From assembly GCA_032718475.1 (NCBI GenBank), contig JAUCBJ010000655.1, forward strand, positions 1 through 32,169: a stretch of 32,169 nt of DNA, written 5' to 3'. Position numbers and translations under genes: made by a program. The notes below the pieces were generated by a model. The model did no database searches. It saw nothing but the letters and a program-made list of their open reading frames with translations, and was not told the DNA's origin. The stretch is from Nemertoderma westbladi. Lineage: Eukaryota > Xenacoelomorpha > Nemertodermatida > Nemertodermatidae. Positions 1 to 10,600 of this stretch are shown here, piece after piece; the stretch's first letter is position 1, and the number at the start of each line of letters is the position of its first letter.

Positions 1-1375
1 TAACATTGTTAATTCGCACGTGATTGGTCAAGGTTCTATTGGAGTGATATTAAATAAATTATCTTAAATAAATTAACTCTACAGATTATCTCAACCGGAT
101 CTAAGTTACTATCGGATGTGGAAAACAATCATTGTAGATACACAGTTCGAATTCAGAAATAATATGATCTGGGTCATCCAATATCGTAGTAAAGATAATA
201 ACATCGATTCATAGGCTTTGAAAAAAAATACACCAAGACAATTCCTATAGCTCCAATGCCTTTTGTGCGGATATTTTTTTCTAAAGTATTCAGTTCTTTA
301 TCCTCGACTCACTCATTCATAATAAATGCGACCATGAATTCATTGGCGAGAAAATAAGGATATTATTTATTCAACTTGATTACAAGGCGGTTGGTTGCCC
401 TTATAGAAAGGGAATATATTTTGTGTGATATGTGAGGTAAACGTTCTCTTTGGCAATCAGTATATACCCCGGTAATGCTGTAAACATACCACCAATATTG
501 TTGTATTACAATGCCCCACCAAGCACTACCCCTGCCTACTGTGACATTGTTATGTGTTCAAATTTCCAAGCACTGGATAAACTCAAAGACAGGTAGGCAA
601 TGGCGCCTGATTCAAACGTTTGTTTCTATAGCGACTGCGTTTGGTTGTAGGTCCTTAGCCATATCTGGCTCGTTTAGCGTGGATCCTAATTTCTATACGG
701 CAGCGATGATGGCTGTGGTAGTAACGCACTAATTGATTTGAATAAACATTATGTGGAGAGAATGTAAAATGTGATGTTGTAATGCCTACAGCCAGTAGGT
801 ATTTCATTACCTACTTCTTTTCTTAAATCTCAACGCTTAAGGACACTGATTCACTGCATCGCTACTACCTGCTACGCCGATACAAATTGATATAATTATT
901 TAAATTGTACAGAGTTAAGTGTTCAGAGCTATTGTCTAACTAAGTATAAGGAATGCGAATACATCTGCTCACCCTTTTGAGATGTCGATTTCTGTTGTAT
1001 AAGTCGAATAAGTTGTGTGGTACGTCTACAGGCTTGGTTGTTCTGCACTACAAGACGCAATCAGCAGCTGTGCATGCATAACATGCATATACGTGGAACC
1101 AGCTAGCACTTAGATCGGTGCCTAGCTTTGAATTGTAATTAGGTTCGCAAAGAATGGCCATTCAGTTAATTTATGCATCAATAGAAGAAAGTCCAACGCC
1201 TTGGGATATTGTGGGTCAGTAATTCCAGGCTTCCATATGTAAATTCGTATATATATAATTGTACTGATATGATTTCCCGTCCTTTTATCTAATGACTTTG
1301 CTGAAGTCATATAAGAACCACAGGTCTCATTTCGATGGTTCATCTCAAAGCATAAAAGATACGATATTTAGATTT
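1..1375. other. AT-rich non-coding stretch
   Basis: I see no gene here. There are only short open frames of about 73 codons with no recognisable motif, no tRNA and no clear transposon. The composition is AT-rich with scattered ordinary sequence, and the window edge cuts the left side, so an exon of a gene lying further left cannot be excluded. Confidence 0.5.
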
Positions 1376-1396
1376 AATATACACAGGCGCGGCCTT

Positions 1397-1500
1397 GTCG
1401 TCGACAATTTAGTCGTTGTTAGGGCAGTGGTGGCGTTAGTTGTCGTCGACCACTTAGTCGTTGTGAGGGCAGCAGTGGTGGCGTTAGTTGTAGACCACGG
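1397..1500. repeat. Short tandem duplication (45 and 48 bp units)
   Basis: A unit starting GTCGTCGAC and ending GTGGTGGCGTTAGTT occurs at 1397-1441 and again at 1442-1489. A third partial start (GTAGACCAC) begins at 1490. The second copy carries an extra GCA triplet, so the units are 45 and 48 bp. An open frame crosses the block, giving a valine-rich repeat, but it ends just after the poly-G tract and looks like a by-product of the repeat. Confidence 0.75.
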
Positions 1501-1510
1501 TACGGGAGAT

Positions 1511-1528
1511 GGGGGGGGGGGGGGGGGG
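1511..1528 (+). repeat. Poly-G tract (18 G)
   Basis: An uninterrupted run of 18 guanines lies directly after the 45/48-bp tandem duplication. It is one of six G or C runs of 11-22 bases in this otherwise AT-rich window. The length in the real genome may vary, because such runs are hard to sequence. Confidence 0.9.
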
Positions 1529-1731
1529 AATTGAATTGCTCAAATTCAAAATAATCAATAAGTAAACGCAAGCGTGAGCAACGATTTTATCCGTCATTCT
1601 TTTATTTTATATTATGTTATTTTATTTTTTTTGTATTTAAACGTTCCTACTTTATAATGTTTATAATGATGATGCTTGCACAGGGAGCTGAGCCGGGGTG
1701 GAACCAGTAATATATAATACCCAGCAATCAG

Positions 1732-4157
1732 CCATACCTAGTGCCGGCGGACCTCATGGTCAGCCGACAACATACCGCCACCAGATCTCGCGGTCAGCCA
1801 CACACAGTGCCGGCGGACCCAACAACATACCGCCACCAGATTTTACGGTCAGCCATACACAGTGCCGGCGGACCAAACAACATAGCGTCGCCAGATCTTA
1901 CGGTCAGCCATACACAGTGCCGGCGGACCAAACAACATAGCGTCGCCAGATCTTACGGTCAGCCATACACAGTGCCGGCGGACCCAACAACATACCGCCA
2001 CCAGATCTTACGGTCAGCCATACACAGTGCCGGCGGACCCAACAACATACCGCCACCAGATCTTACGGTCAGCCATACACAGTGCCGGCGGAAACAACAA
2101 CATACCGTCGCCAGATTTTACGGTCAGCCATACACAGTGCCGGCGGACCCAACAACATAGCGTCGCCAGATCTTACGGTCAGCCATACACAGTGTCGGTA
2201 GACCTCACGGTAAGCCATACTCCCATACACAGTGCCGGCGGACCCAACAACATACCGCCACCAGATCTTACGGTCAGCCATACACAGCGCCGGCGGAAAC
2301 AACAACATACCGTCGCCAGATTTTACGGTCAGCCATACACAGTGCCGGCGGACCCAACAACATAGCGTCGCCAGATCTTACGGTCAGCCATACACAGTGT
2401 CGGTAGACCTCACGGTAAGCCATACTCCCATACACAGTGCCGGCGGACCCAACAACATACCGCCACCAGATCTTACGGTCAGCCATACACAGTGCCGGCG
2501 GAAACAACAACATACCGCCACCAGATCTCGCGGTCAGCCACACACAGTGCCGGCGGACCCAGCAACATACCGTCGCCAGATTTTGCGGTCAGCCATACAC
2601 AGTGCCGGCGGACCCAACAACATACCGCCACCAGATCTTACGGTCAGCCATACACAGTGCCGGCGGAAACAACAACATACCGCCACCAGATCTCGCGGTC
2701 AGCCACACACAGTGCCGGCGGAACCAACAACATACCATCGCCCGATTTTACGGTCAGCCATACACAGTGCCGGCGGAAACAACAACATACCGTCGCCAGA
2801 TTTTACGGTCAGCCATACACAGTGCCGGCGGACCCAACAACATAGCGTCGCCAGATCTTACGGTCAGCCATACACAGTGTCGGTAGACCTCACGGTAAGC
2901 CATACTCCCATACACAGTGCCGGCGGACCCAACAACATACCGCCACCAGATCTTATGGTCAGCCATACACAGTGCCGGCGGAAACAACAACATACCGCCA
3001 CCAGATCTCGCGGTCAGCCACACACAGTGCCGGCGGACCCAGCAACATACCGTCGCCAGATTTTACGGTCAGCCATACACAGTGCCGGAGGACCCAACAA
3101 CATACCGCCACCAGATCTTACGGTCAGCCATACACAGTGCCGGCGGAAACAACAACATACCGCCACCAGATCTCGCGGTCAGCCACACACTGTGCCGGCG
3201 GACCCAGCAACATACCGTCGCCAGATTTTACGGTCCGCCATACACAGTGCCGGCGGACCCAACAACATACCGCCACCAGATCTTACGGTCAGCCATACAC
3301 AGTGCCGGCGGAAACAACAACATACCGCCACCAGATCTCGCGGTCAGCCACACACAGTGCCGGCGGAACCAACAACATACCGTCGCCAGATTTTACGGTC
3401 AGCCATACACAGTGCCGACGGACCTCACGGTCAGCCATACACAGTGCCGACGGACCCAGCAACATACCACCGCCAGATCTCGCGGTCAGCCATACACAGT
3501 GCCTGCGGACCCAGCAACATACCACCGCCAGATCTCGCGGTCAGCCACACACAGTGCCGGCGGAACCAACAACATACCGTCGCCAGATTTTACGGTCAGC
3601 CATACACAGTGCCGACGGACCCAGCAACATACCGCCACCAGATCTCGCGGTCAGCCACACACAGTGCCTGCGGACCCAGCAACATACCGCCGCCAGATCT
3701 CGCGGTCAGCCACACACAGTGCCGGCGGAACCAACAACATACCGTCGCCAGATTTTACGGTCAGCCATACACAGTGCCGACGGACCCAGCAACATACCGC
3801 CACCAGATCTCGCGGTCAGCCACACACAGTGCCTGCGGACCCAGCAACATACCGCCGCCAGATCTCGCGGTCAGCCATACACAGTGCCTGCGGACCCAGC
3901 AACATACCACCGCCAGATCTCGCGGTCAGCCATACACAGTGCCTGCGGACCCAGCAACATACCACCGCCAGATCTCGCGGTCAGCCACACACAGTGCCGG
4001 CGGAACCAACAACATACCGTCGCCAGATTTTACGGTCAGCCATACACAGTGCCGACGGACCCAGCAACATACCGCCACCAGATCTCGCGGTCAGCCACAC
4101 ACAGTGCCTGCGGACCCAGCAACATACCGCCGCCAGATCTCGCGGTCAGCCATACAC
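1732..4157. repeat. 55-bp GC-rich satellite array, about 44 copies
   Basis: The period is exactly 55 bp (for example CATACCGCCA at 1991 and 2046). Each unit holds a CAGTGCCGGCGG block, an AACAACATACCG block and a CCAGATCT block followed by CGGTCAGCCA. Units differ in linked ways: the CTCGCGG form pairs with CACAC, the TTTACGG and CTTACGG forms with ATACAC. Shortened 40-bp units start at 2191, 2396 and 2876, and a 32-bp unit lies near 3410. These spacings (205 and 480 bp) equal one short unit plus 3 or 8 full ones. Toward the right end GGAACC-type units recur at 3561, 3726 and 4001, spaced 165 and 275 bp (3 and 5 units). The consensus has few stops in any forward frame, so three overlapping frames stay open for 450-664 codons. 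Those frames begin with GTG, not ATG, and cycle through all frames every three units. I read them as a satellite artefact, not proteins. Confidence 0.95.
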
Positions 4158-4194
4158 TCTCCCAATTCATCACTGTTCTCGCGTATATATTCTC

Positions 4195-4450
4195 GCGTTT
4201 ATATTTGTTATTGCAGGCACCCTTAGGGACCATTCAGTTTTATCAGGGCGCCTCCACTATTTTTACCCCCAGCATAGCCAGGTTCCCATTATACCGCTGG
4301 GTTGGCTTAGGCACTAATGTCTAAAGTGTCTTGCTTAGGGAAACAATAATGCGAAATTTCTACAACCTTTAGTCGGTTTTGAACCTGCGCCACCAAACAC
4401 TATGATGAAAGCAGTTCAGGCGCCGTATCCTATGGACCTCCCCATATCCC
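4195..4450 (-). mobile_element. tRNA-headed SINE, reverse strand
   Basis: Read on the minus strand from about 4445, the sequence resembles a tRNA-Arg-like head: CCATAGGATACGGCGCCTGA, then GGTGGCGCA and a polymerase III B box GTTCAAAAC at 4384-4376, which fits GWTCRANNC. Downstream comes a block (AAGACACTTTAGACATTAG, then CCAACCCAGCGGTATAATGG and ACCTGGC) that resembles, from memory, a conserved central domain in broadly distributed invertebrate SINEs. The 3' boundary is unclear and lies close to the end of the 55-bp satellite. The family name is not assigned. Confidence 0.6.
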
Positions 4451-4679
4451 GAAGTATTTTTTTTTTTTAAATAAATACACCCTGGGAAGGGGCAGGGTAA
4501 ATAAGGAGAGTTCATTTTATAATTGATAACATAGTTTAACACAACGGTGCCAATAAAGTTTACTGATACCCTCTGTGCGCCTTTGGGTTGGGGTGCAGAT
4601 AAACAGGGTGGTTGAAGGGGAGGAACTTTCCCCTCTTCTTTTATTGATTGGCGGTTTTGTTAATTTTTTTAAATACAGA

Positions 4680-4742
4680 TTTTGTGATAGAATAACTCAT
4701 ATTAATTTGTGTCTTATAAGTGAGCCTCGTGCTGCGCGAAGG
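4680..4742 (+). repeat. Dispersed repeat, inverted partner at 18081-18144
   Basis: The reverse complement of this stretch aligns with 18081-18144. Shared blocks include CTTCGCGCAGCACGAGGC, ACAAATTAA and TATCACAAA. Similarity seems to fade gradually on the AT-rich side. It is probably a fragment of an interspersed element rather than a local duplication, since the copies are 13 kb apart in opposite orientation. Confidence 0.65.
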
Positions 4743-4825
4743 CCCCACGATCGTGTTACACTTTTACTGCAACTGAAACTGCGCGAAGGCCCCACGATCG
4801 TGTTACGCTTTTACTGCAACTGAAA
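4732..4825 (+). repeat. 47-bp tandem duplication
   Basis: A 47-bp unit starting CTGCGCGAAGGCCCCACG and ending ACTGCAACTGAAA occurs at 4732-4778 and again at 4779-4825, with only a few differences. The first copy begins inside the dispersed repeat at 4680-4742, so the duplication arose in, or together with, that element. Confidence 0.85.
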
Positions 4826-5674
4826 TTGTGTAAATGTGGGCAATTCTAACTACTATCCATAAAACATAATAAGAATGAATGGAATTCCCCGAATTAATTG
4901 TTTGTAGTGCTTATAGTATAAGGAAGGAGGAAGCCAAATTGCCATACATCATCAGACATTTTAAAATGTTTACTACAGAAATGTAATGAAGATAATTATA
5001 TTTGTAATTTACATAGATAGCCATTGGTATGTTAATGTGTCTGTAAATGTTATGTTATAGTTTTGGTATGTATCCAAACTGTCGAATTTATCATATTTTG
5101 TAATGAATGATTCCTTGCTGTTATAAGTTCACAATATTCGCTTTGAAATATCGATCTTTGAACTGTTACACTCTCTCTGACCAATATTTGTAATAAAGTT
5201 GTATTGCTAGTTCCATTTATTATATATCGTAGTGTTTTAACACTCTATCTATGTTGCAATATGTAGATTAATTAAGCAAGGTTCTATTCTCTAGATTATT
5301 TGCAGTATAGGCACGATACTATACCACTTATTTAAATTACATTTGTATCAGAATATTGTCTTACGGAATTCATTGGTAAATATATGTCTGAATATTAAGT
5401 AATTAGTAATAATTTACTGCTTGGTAATTAGTAATTTACTTACATTTCTACTTACAAAATGACCACAAACACCTAATAATATCTGTCTGCATGATCAACA
5501 GTATTTATTATCATTTGGAAATTGACTATTTTTACTAGACTTATTATAATCCAGGATATATTAGATGGATTGGGCAACTATTTTCGGTTGAAAACATTTG
5601 TTACAATGTACACATTACAACATCGTAGGGAAAGAGAGCTGTGGTTCCCGTACGCAGTCAAATATTCTGAAAAC

Positions 5675-5916
5675 GGCGCGAGGCTTGACAACTGCACGCA
5701 AATTTAACTCCCTGGTACTATAAATTTATAATTTTGTTTTCAATGTCTGAATGTACAGTATATGGTATAGACTAAGCGAATAAGTGAGTGTAATATGTAA
5801 TATTTCAATATTAAACATTCGATTTTAAAAACGCAGCTTTTCATTAATAATTAAATTTACTAATCCTGAATCAATCAGTTTACTTTATTACACGCGCCGT
5901 TGTCAAGCCGCGCGCG
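5675..5916. repeat. Short inverted repeat, about 240 bp apart
   Basis: A GC-rich arm at 5675-5699 contains GGCTTGACAAC (5682-5692). Its reverse complement GTTGTCAAGCC is at 5899-5909, and both cores are flanked by CG-rich bases (GCGCG). The interior is AT-rich and non-coding. The arrangement looks like a small non-autonomous DNA transposon, but I see no clear target-site duplication. Confidence 0.4.
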
Positions 5917-6668
5917 AGTGTCAGCATATAAGTCAACAGCGCGCATTGGTTTTCTCCCTGAGAAGTCCGCGAAAAGGGCCGCATTGGGCTTTCGAAATAT
6001 ATTGATTAATAAACCATATTTAGTCTATTAATCGTCCAAATGTAACAAATTCCCCTCTTGCCATCCGCACCCATCCATTTGTCAACTTAAACACCATACC
6101 TTCTTTATAACCTTACCAACTGGTAGTTTGTTAGAATTAGTACGGTGCCTTTTATAATATCGCGATTTTTACTCTTTGTACTGCACTGTATAGCGCCCAT
6201 TGAAACCGGCGGTTAATTATTTAGTTTTAGTACACCTTAATACAAGGACACTGACACTCATTGTCTAGTTCAGTCCAATTCAACAACTATTGTGTCATCA
6301 TCACTTCAAAAGGACCCCTGGATTAGGTAGGAATTCCGTTGGGGGTTGTAATAAAGGTCACGGCTGGGTTGAACTAAATCCTAAATCATCCGAACAATAA
6401 CGAATAAACCTAGATGTTTGTGGAAAACCTCTGGCCATGTTTGTGGCTATAGTAGCCGATCTAAGGCATATCCAATTATGGGGGCTCCGCGGATAAAACG
6501 AATTAAAACTCTGCTCGAATTAGTGCAGAAAAAACGGATGAGAAGGAAATATTTGAAGGAAATTAATAAAACTTTATTAATTTTAATTTAATTTAATTTA
6601 AAACAATTTAATTAAGTAATTAAATTGTCTCCTGAATAAAATTCTGGTGACTAAAATTAAAATGAGAG

Positions 6669-6708
6669 TTCTGGCTTTAGATGCCAGAATTCGTTAAAAT
6701 GACGAATT
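6669..6708 (+). other. Two overlapping 7-bp-stem, 7-nt-loop hairpins
   Basis: The first hairpin pairs TTCTGGC (6669-6675) with GCCAGAA (6683-6689). The second pairs AATTCGT (6688-6694) with ACGAATT (6702-6708). Both have seven-base stems and seven-base loops and they share two bases. No gene or known RNA family is recognised. Confidence 0.5.
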
Positions 6709-6781
6709 TCTACAGTTCGCGCCCTTCGCATCATTTTGCGCTCATACGCTAATTTCGCAAAGTGAGCCCCCTCCCAGTCCA

Positions 6782-6803
6782 CCCCCCCCCCCCCCCCCCC
6801 CCC
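6782..6803 (+). repeat. Poly-C tract (22 C)
   Basis: An uninterrupted run of 22 cytosines, the longest homopolymer in the window, is set in a short C-rich context. The exact length is uncertain for sequencing reasons. Confidence 0.9.
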
Positions 6804-7331
6804 ACCTCCATTATACTATACAAGATCAAACAAATATTCTTCTCAAATTCATAAATAAATTAGATAAGTGCGCCATTAATGGAATTTCCGGATATGAATT
6901 AATATTTGGATGCACGTTGTTGCCTAGCGTTGTTGTCCCTGTAACATTGTGTCGCATCCGCTATCATCCTGTCAGCACAGGTTGAGAGGGAGAGAGGGAT
7001 TATTTGCCTTGCGGGCAATTTCGGCTCATGATGAGAGCTTGGCGTGGAAACAGTCCTTTTGAGTATAGGTTCGTACAGAATATGTGGCAGCGATAATTTA
7101 TCTTACTAAGAATTCTTACTTTTTTAATCATTCGATTTATGATTTTTTATATTAATAATTATGATTACGCAGTACGTGTACTAGGTATGTACTGTATAGT
7201 ACAATTAGTGCAATTATAGTGCAATTTGGTATGTTACAATTACATTGGTTATTTTTTCCTTAAAGGCCTGTCATTTTAGGACATCATAATCTTATGGATA
7301 TGGAAAATTTTAAATTTTACTCTCGCTGTGA

Positions 7332-7355
7332 GCCGTATCGCAGCTGCGATACGGC
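7332..7355. other. Perfect 24-bp palindrome
   Basis: The half-site GCCGTATCGCAG is followed immediately by its exact reverse complement with no spacer. It is GC-rich within AT-rich flanks and lies about 310 bp upstream of the first recognised TRPM exon. It could be a paired binding site or the centre of a small inverted element. Confidence 0.8.
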
Positions 7356-7428
7356 GCTGTGAGTCACATAAACTACGACCGGTGTCCAAGGCTGAGATAA
7401 CTCCCTCTTGAAATGACTCCCCAGTCAT

Positions 7429-7481
7429 CTCAGCCTAGGCTGAGAACACTCCTCAGTCGTCTCAGCTCAGCCTAGGCTGAG
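7429..7481. repeat. Two copies of a perfect 16-bp palindrome
   Basis: CTCAGCCTAGGCTGAG occurs at 7429-7444 and again at 7466-7481, each followed by AACACTCCTCA, so a unit of about 37 bp is duplicated. A further GGCTGAGATAACTCC at about 7390 looks like a diverged half copy. The block lies about 190-240 bp upstream of the first recognised TRPM exon, inside its promoter or an upstream intron. Confidence 0.8.
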
Positions 7482-7668
7482 AACACTCCTCAAATTAAGA
7501 ATATAGAGCTAAACAATATACACTCACAGGTACTGTATTTTATTGAGTCCCCTGTTTTTTTAACATTCTGCTAAACTAATTTAGAATATTTTATTTTGTG
7601 CCCTAACATCCACATATTACTAGCTATATACGTGTTTTTCGTTACCTCATATATATTTTTTATTTTAG

Positions 7669-10600
7669 TCCCGTTCCTTCCGCCGATATCGAGGATGAAT
7701 ACCGGCGGAGAATCACCTCGACCGGAACCGAAATCGACCCCATTATGGATAAGGAACAGAGCGAATGGATTACCAAAACATTTACCAAATATAGCTGCTC
7801 AAAGTTTGTCAAGGCGAGTGGAAGATAATATTACTGGCTAGGCCTACTTAGTTATTTGATGCTTTTTATTTATCAAACATTTTTTAAATCCTTTGTCCTT
7901 TTTCATCCTATTGCAGTACTCGGTGTTTGTTCATCCAAAGGTAAAAGTGTGTCGGTTGGTTTTATGTTTTTTTAACTTGCAGCCGAAATTAAAATATTTG
8001 ATTATGTTTTAATAACATTCACATATTGATATTGTAATTTATTATTTGCTATAAGCTTGCCAGGGAGTTGGTGTGCTGTACTTGTTTAGGGCCTAGTTGT
8101 CAGCATTCCTGAAAGGTAGTAGTAGACGAGACTAGGGTTTGAAACCCATTTTCGAATCCGTTTTTTATTCGATTCCCATAGTGTTGTTTGTCCAAAGTAT
8201 AAGTAACTTATCGACACTGTTTGTTTTTTTAGGTTGCAGATGTCAGTCCGGCAGAAACCGACCCGTTCTGCCATTGTGGAACACGGATGCTCAAGCATTC
8301 ACAATTGGCGATCAAACAGGCCGACAACACCGGGCGAGGGGAATGGAATTGTCATACAAACTGCACACAACAACCAACGGATGCTTTCGGTAGAATAAAA
8401 TTTCCGTCGAGTTCCAACCGGGACCAACGACCCGATGCTCCCTACATACGTCTTGACATGAATGCAAAAGGTCCAGATATTCTCACCCTCTTCAAGAAGT
8501 ACTGGGGCCTCCCACCTCCCACAATGATGGTGATTATTCTCGGTAATAATGCGAAGCCCTGCGTTACCCGCGGACGGATGAGGCAAATATTCGAGAAGGG
8601 TTTGATGAAGATCGCCGCAATTAACGGAGTCTGGTTGTTTACTTACGGGATGAACGCTGGAGTGCCGGTGCAAGTTGGCAACGCGATCGCCCAGACTGTT
8701 CATAATAATAATTCGGGGCTAGTTGTGGTTGGGTTCACTTCGTGGGGCGTCATAGCTGGTAAGTCTGCGCTCGTCAAAAAAGGGGGTAACTACCCCTGTG
8801 ACTACACTTATAAGGAGAGTAATGTGTCTATCGACCCAGATCGTTTGCATATACCCCTGGAGCCCAATCATACCCATTTTGTGTTAGTGGACGAGGGCAA
8901 GTCTGGAGTGATTGGAAGCAAACAGGTAGTCTGGAATGGGTTTATGAAGGCCTTGAATGATCAGGGCTGCTTCGATGTGGAGGGCAACAGTAGAAGTATA
9001 CCAACTATATGTCTTCTATTCTCTGGAGACCCAAACACATTGGAGAACGTTCTCGAAGCACTCAAGGCGAAAACCGCTCTCATTGTGCTCGAGGGATCTG
9101 GCGATTTAGCTGATATGCTCGCCTGGTTACTCTCACGGGCTGGCGACTTGAAAGCAGACGAAAAACAGGATGCAAGTGGTAGGAAAGTTGTTCGATATAA
9201 GCTTGGGGGGAATTTAAAAGCAACTTTACGAGAGAGAGTTGTTGGTGCGTGGGGCGAGAAGGGTGTCGATTTAAACATTTCTCGCTTGTTCGAGTGTATT
9301 CTCCATCAAGAGCGGATCACGGTTGTTAAAAAGTCTGAAATGAACATGGATACAGTTATACTAAAGGCTATGATGAAAGCTAGTTGTGAGAGTAAGCTGG
9401 ATCAGGTGCAGATATGCTTGGATTGGGACCGCGTTGACATTGCGCGTGATTACATCTTCACTGGAGAGCATAAATTTGAGCAGAAGGATTTGTACCCGTA
9501 TCTTTACCAGGCTATAAATGATGATCAGTCGGAATTTGTGGATCTTCTCCTTGACAGTGGAATTGATTTAAAGAAATTCCTTACGGCCAAAACCCTGTTG
9601 GATTTTTACAACACTGTGCCTCCGACCAACGTGTTAAAGCGTTTTCTCGATGCCCAAAAGCACGGTCGCAAGAGGAAAACTGTTTTAGCTGACATAGGGA
9701 AAATTGTTAAGTATCTCATGGGGAATGACATCAATTACCACCCGATATACCTATATGACTCGAGGTATGCCGTAACATCTTTCCGAATCGCCCCCGAAGA
9801 AATCTCTGATAACATTGATGATGTGCGATTAGATACTATACAACCTGGTCTCAAACGAGATGGGAGCACAAAGGTGGCGGGCAATGGTGACTCCGGCGAC
9901 GACCATGTCGATCCACCAGTATCCACGGATGATCAGACCTTCGACGATCCTAACAGGGAACTTTTCCTTTTGAGTGTTCTGTTGGGTCGCGAGGAGATGT
10001 CTTTGTACTTCTGGGAAGAAGGGAAGCATTCGTGTGCCGCGGCCCTGGCGGCAGTGCGGATTACGCGATCCATAGCAGATTCGCGTTATGTAACCGATCT
10101 ACGCGTATGCACAACCCTGGAAAATTTCGCCAACACTTTGGAAGAATTGGCAATTGGTGTGGTCAATGAATGTTATTGTAAGGATCAATTCCGAACCCAA
10201 ATTCTTCTCATACAAGAGCTGCCTTTATTTGGTAACAGCACGGTGATGGAGTTGGCTCAAACTGGTAACTGCCGAAACTTCATTTCTCAAAGCGGGTGCC
10301 AAGCGTTCTTATCTAGCGTCTGGCAGGGCGAGGTTTCATCATCTCGAGTGGGTTGGTTGCGTTTCTTTGGGGCCTTGTTTTGTCCATTTCTTGCGCCGTT
10401 TTTGATGAGTTTTTATGGGGATAAAAAGGCAAAAAATATTAAAGATGAGGAGGAAGTCACGGGGGGTGGAAATATAACTAGAATGATAGTTGTTATGGAG
10501 GATGAGGAGAAGCGAAGGTTGAAACAGGGCAATGATCTTACTCCCGAGCAACAGAAGGATGTTAAAGATGAAATCGCTCGGAAGCAATCTGCGGAGTTGT

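Larger units (their letters stand above)
4826..7668. other. AT-rich non-coding region upstream of the TRPM gene
   Basis: No coding exon is recognised here. The longest frame, at 5522-5707 (61 codons), has no motif. The region carries an inverted repeat (5675-5916), a CpG-rich patch around 5890-5990, an AT-rich low-complexity block near 6560-6640, twin hairpins, a 22-C tract and palindromes, all listed separately. The missing first exon and promoter of the downstream TRPM gene probably lie here or just left of it, but I could not place them. Confidence 0.5.

Noticed and set aside
511-732. A 73-codon ORF at the left end
   Set aside because: It has no motif and no supporting splice or poly(A) signals; its length is unremarkable for chance.
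1732-4157. CRISPR-like or VNTR protein-coding array
   Set aside because: There are no unique spacers, the units are contiguous, and the period is not a multiple of three.
1741-4324. Long repetitive open frames (450-664 codons) with PTTYRHQI / RSAIHSAGG repeats
   Set aside because: They are produced by the stop-poor 55-bp satellite. They occur in all forward frames at once, start at GTG with no ATG, have no splice context and match no protein family.
4374-4445. Functional tRNA-Arg gene on the minus strand
   Set aside because: The B box is good, but the anticodon arm is disrupted and no acceptor stem closes. It is followed by a SINE-like core.
8299-8703. Reverse-strand frame of 134 codons inside the TRPM exon
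   Set aside because: It is a shadow of the strongly supported TRPM coding frame. The same holds for the reverse frames at 8961-9278, 10339-10659 and 11341-11811.
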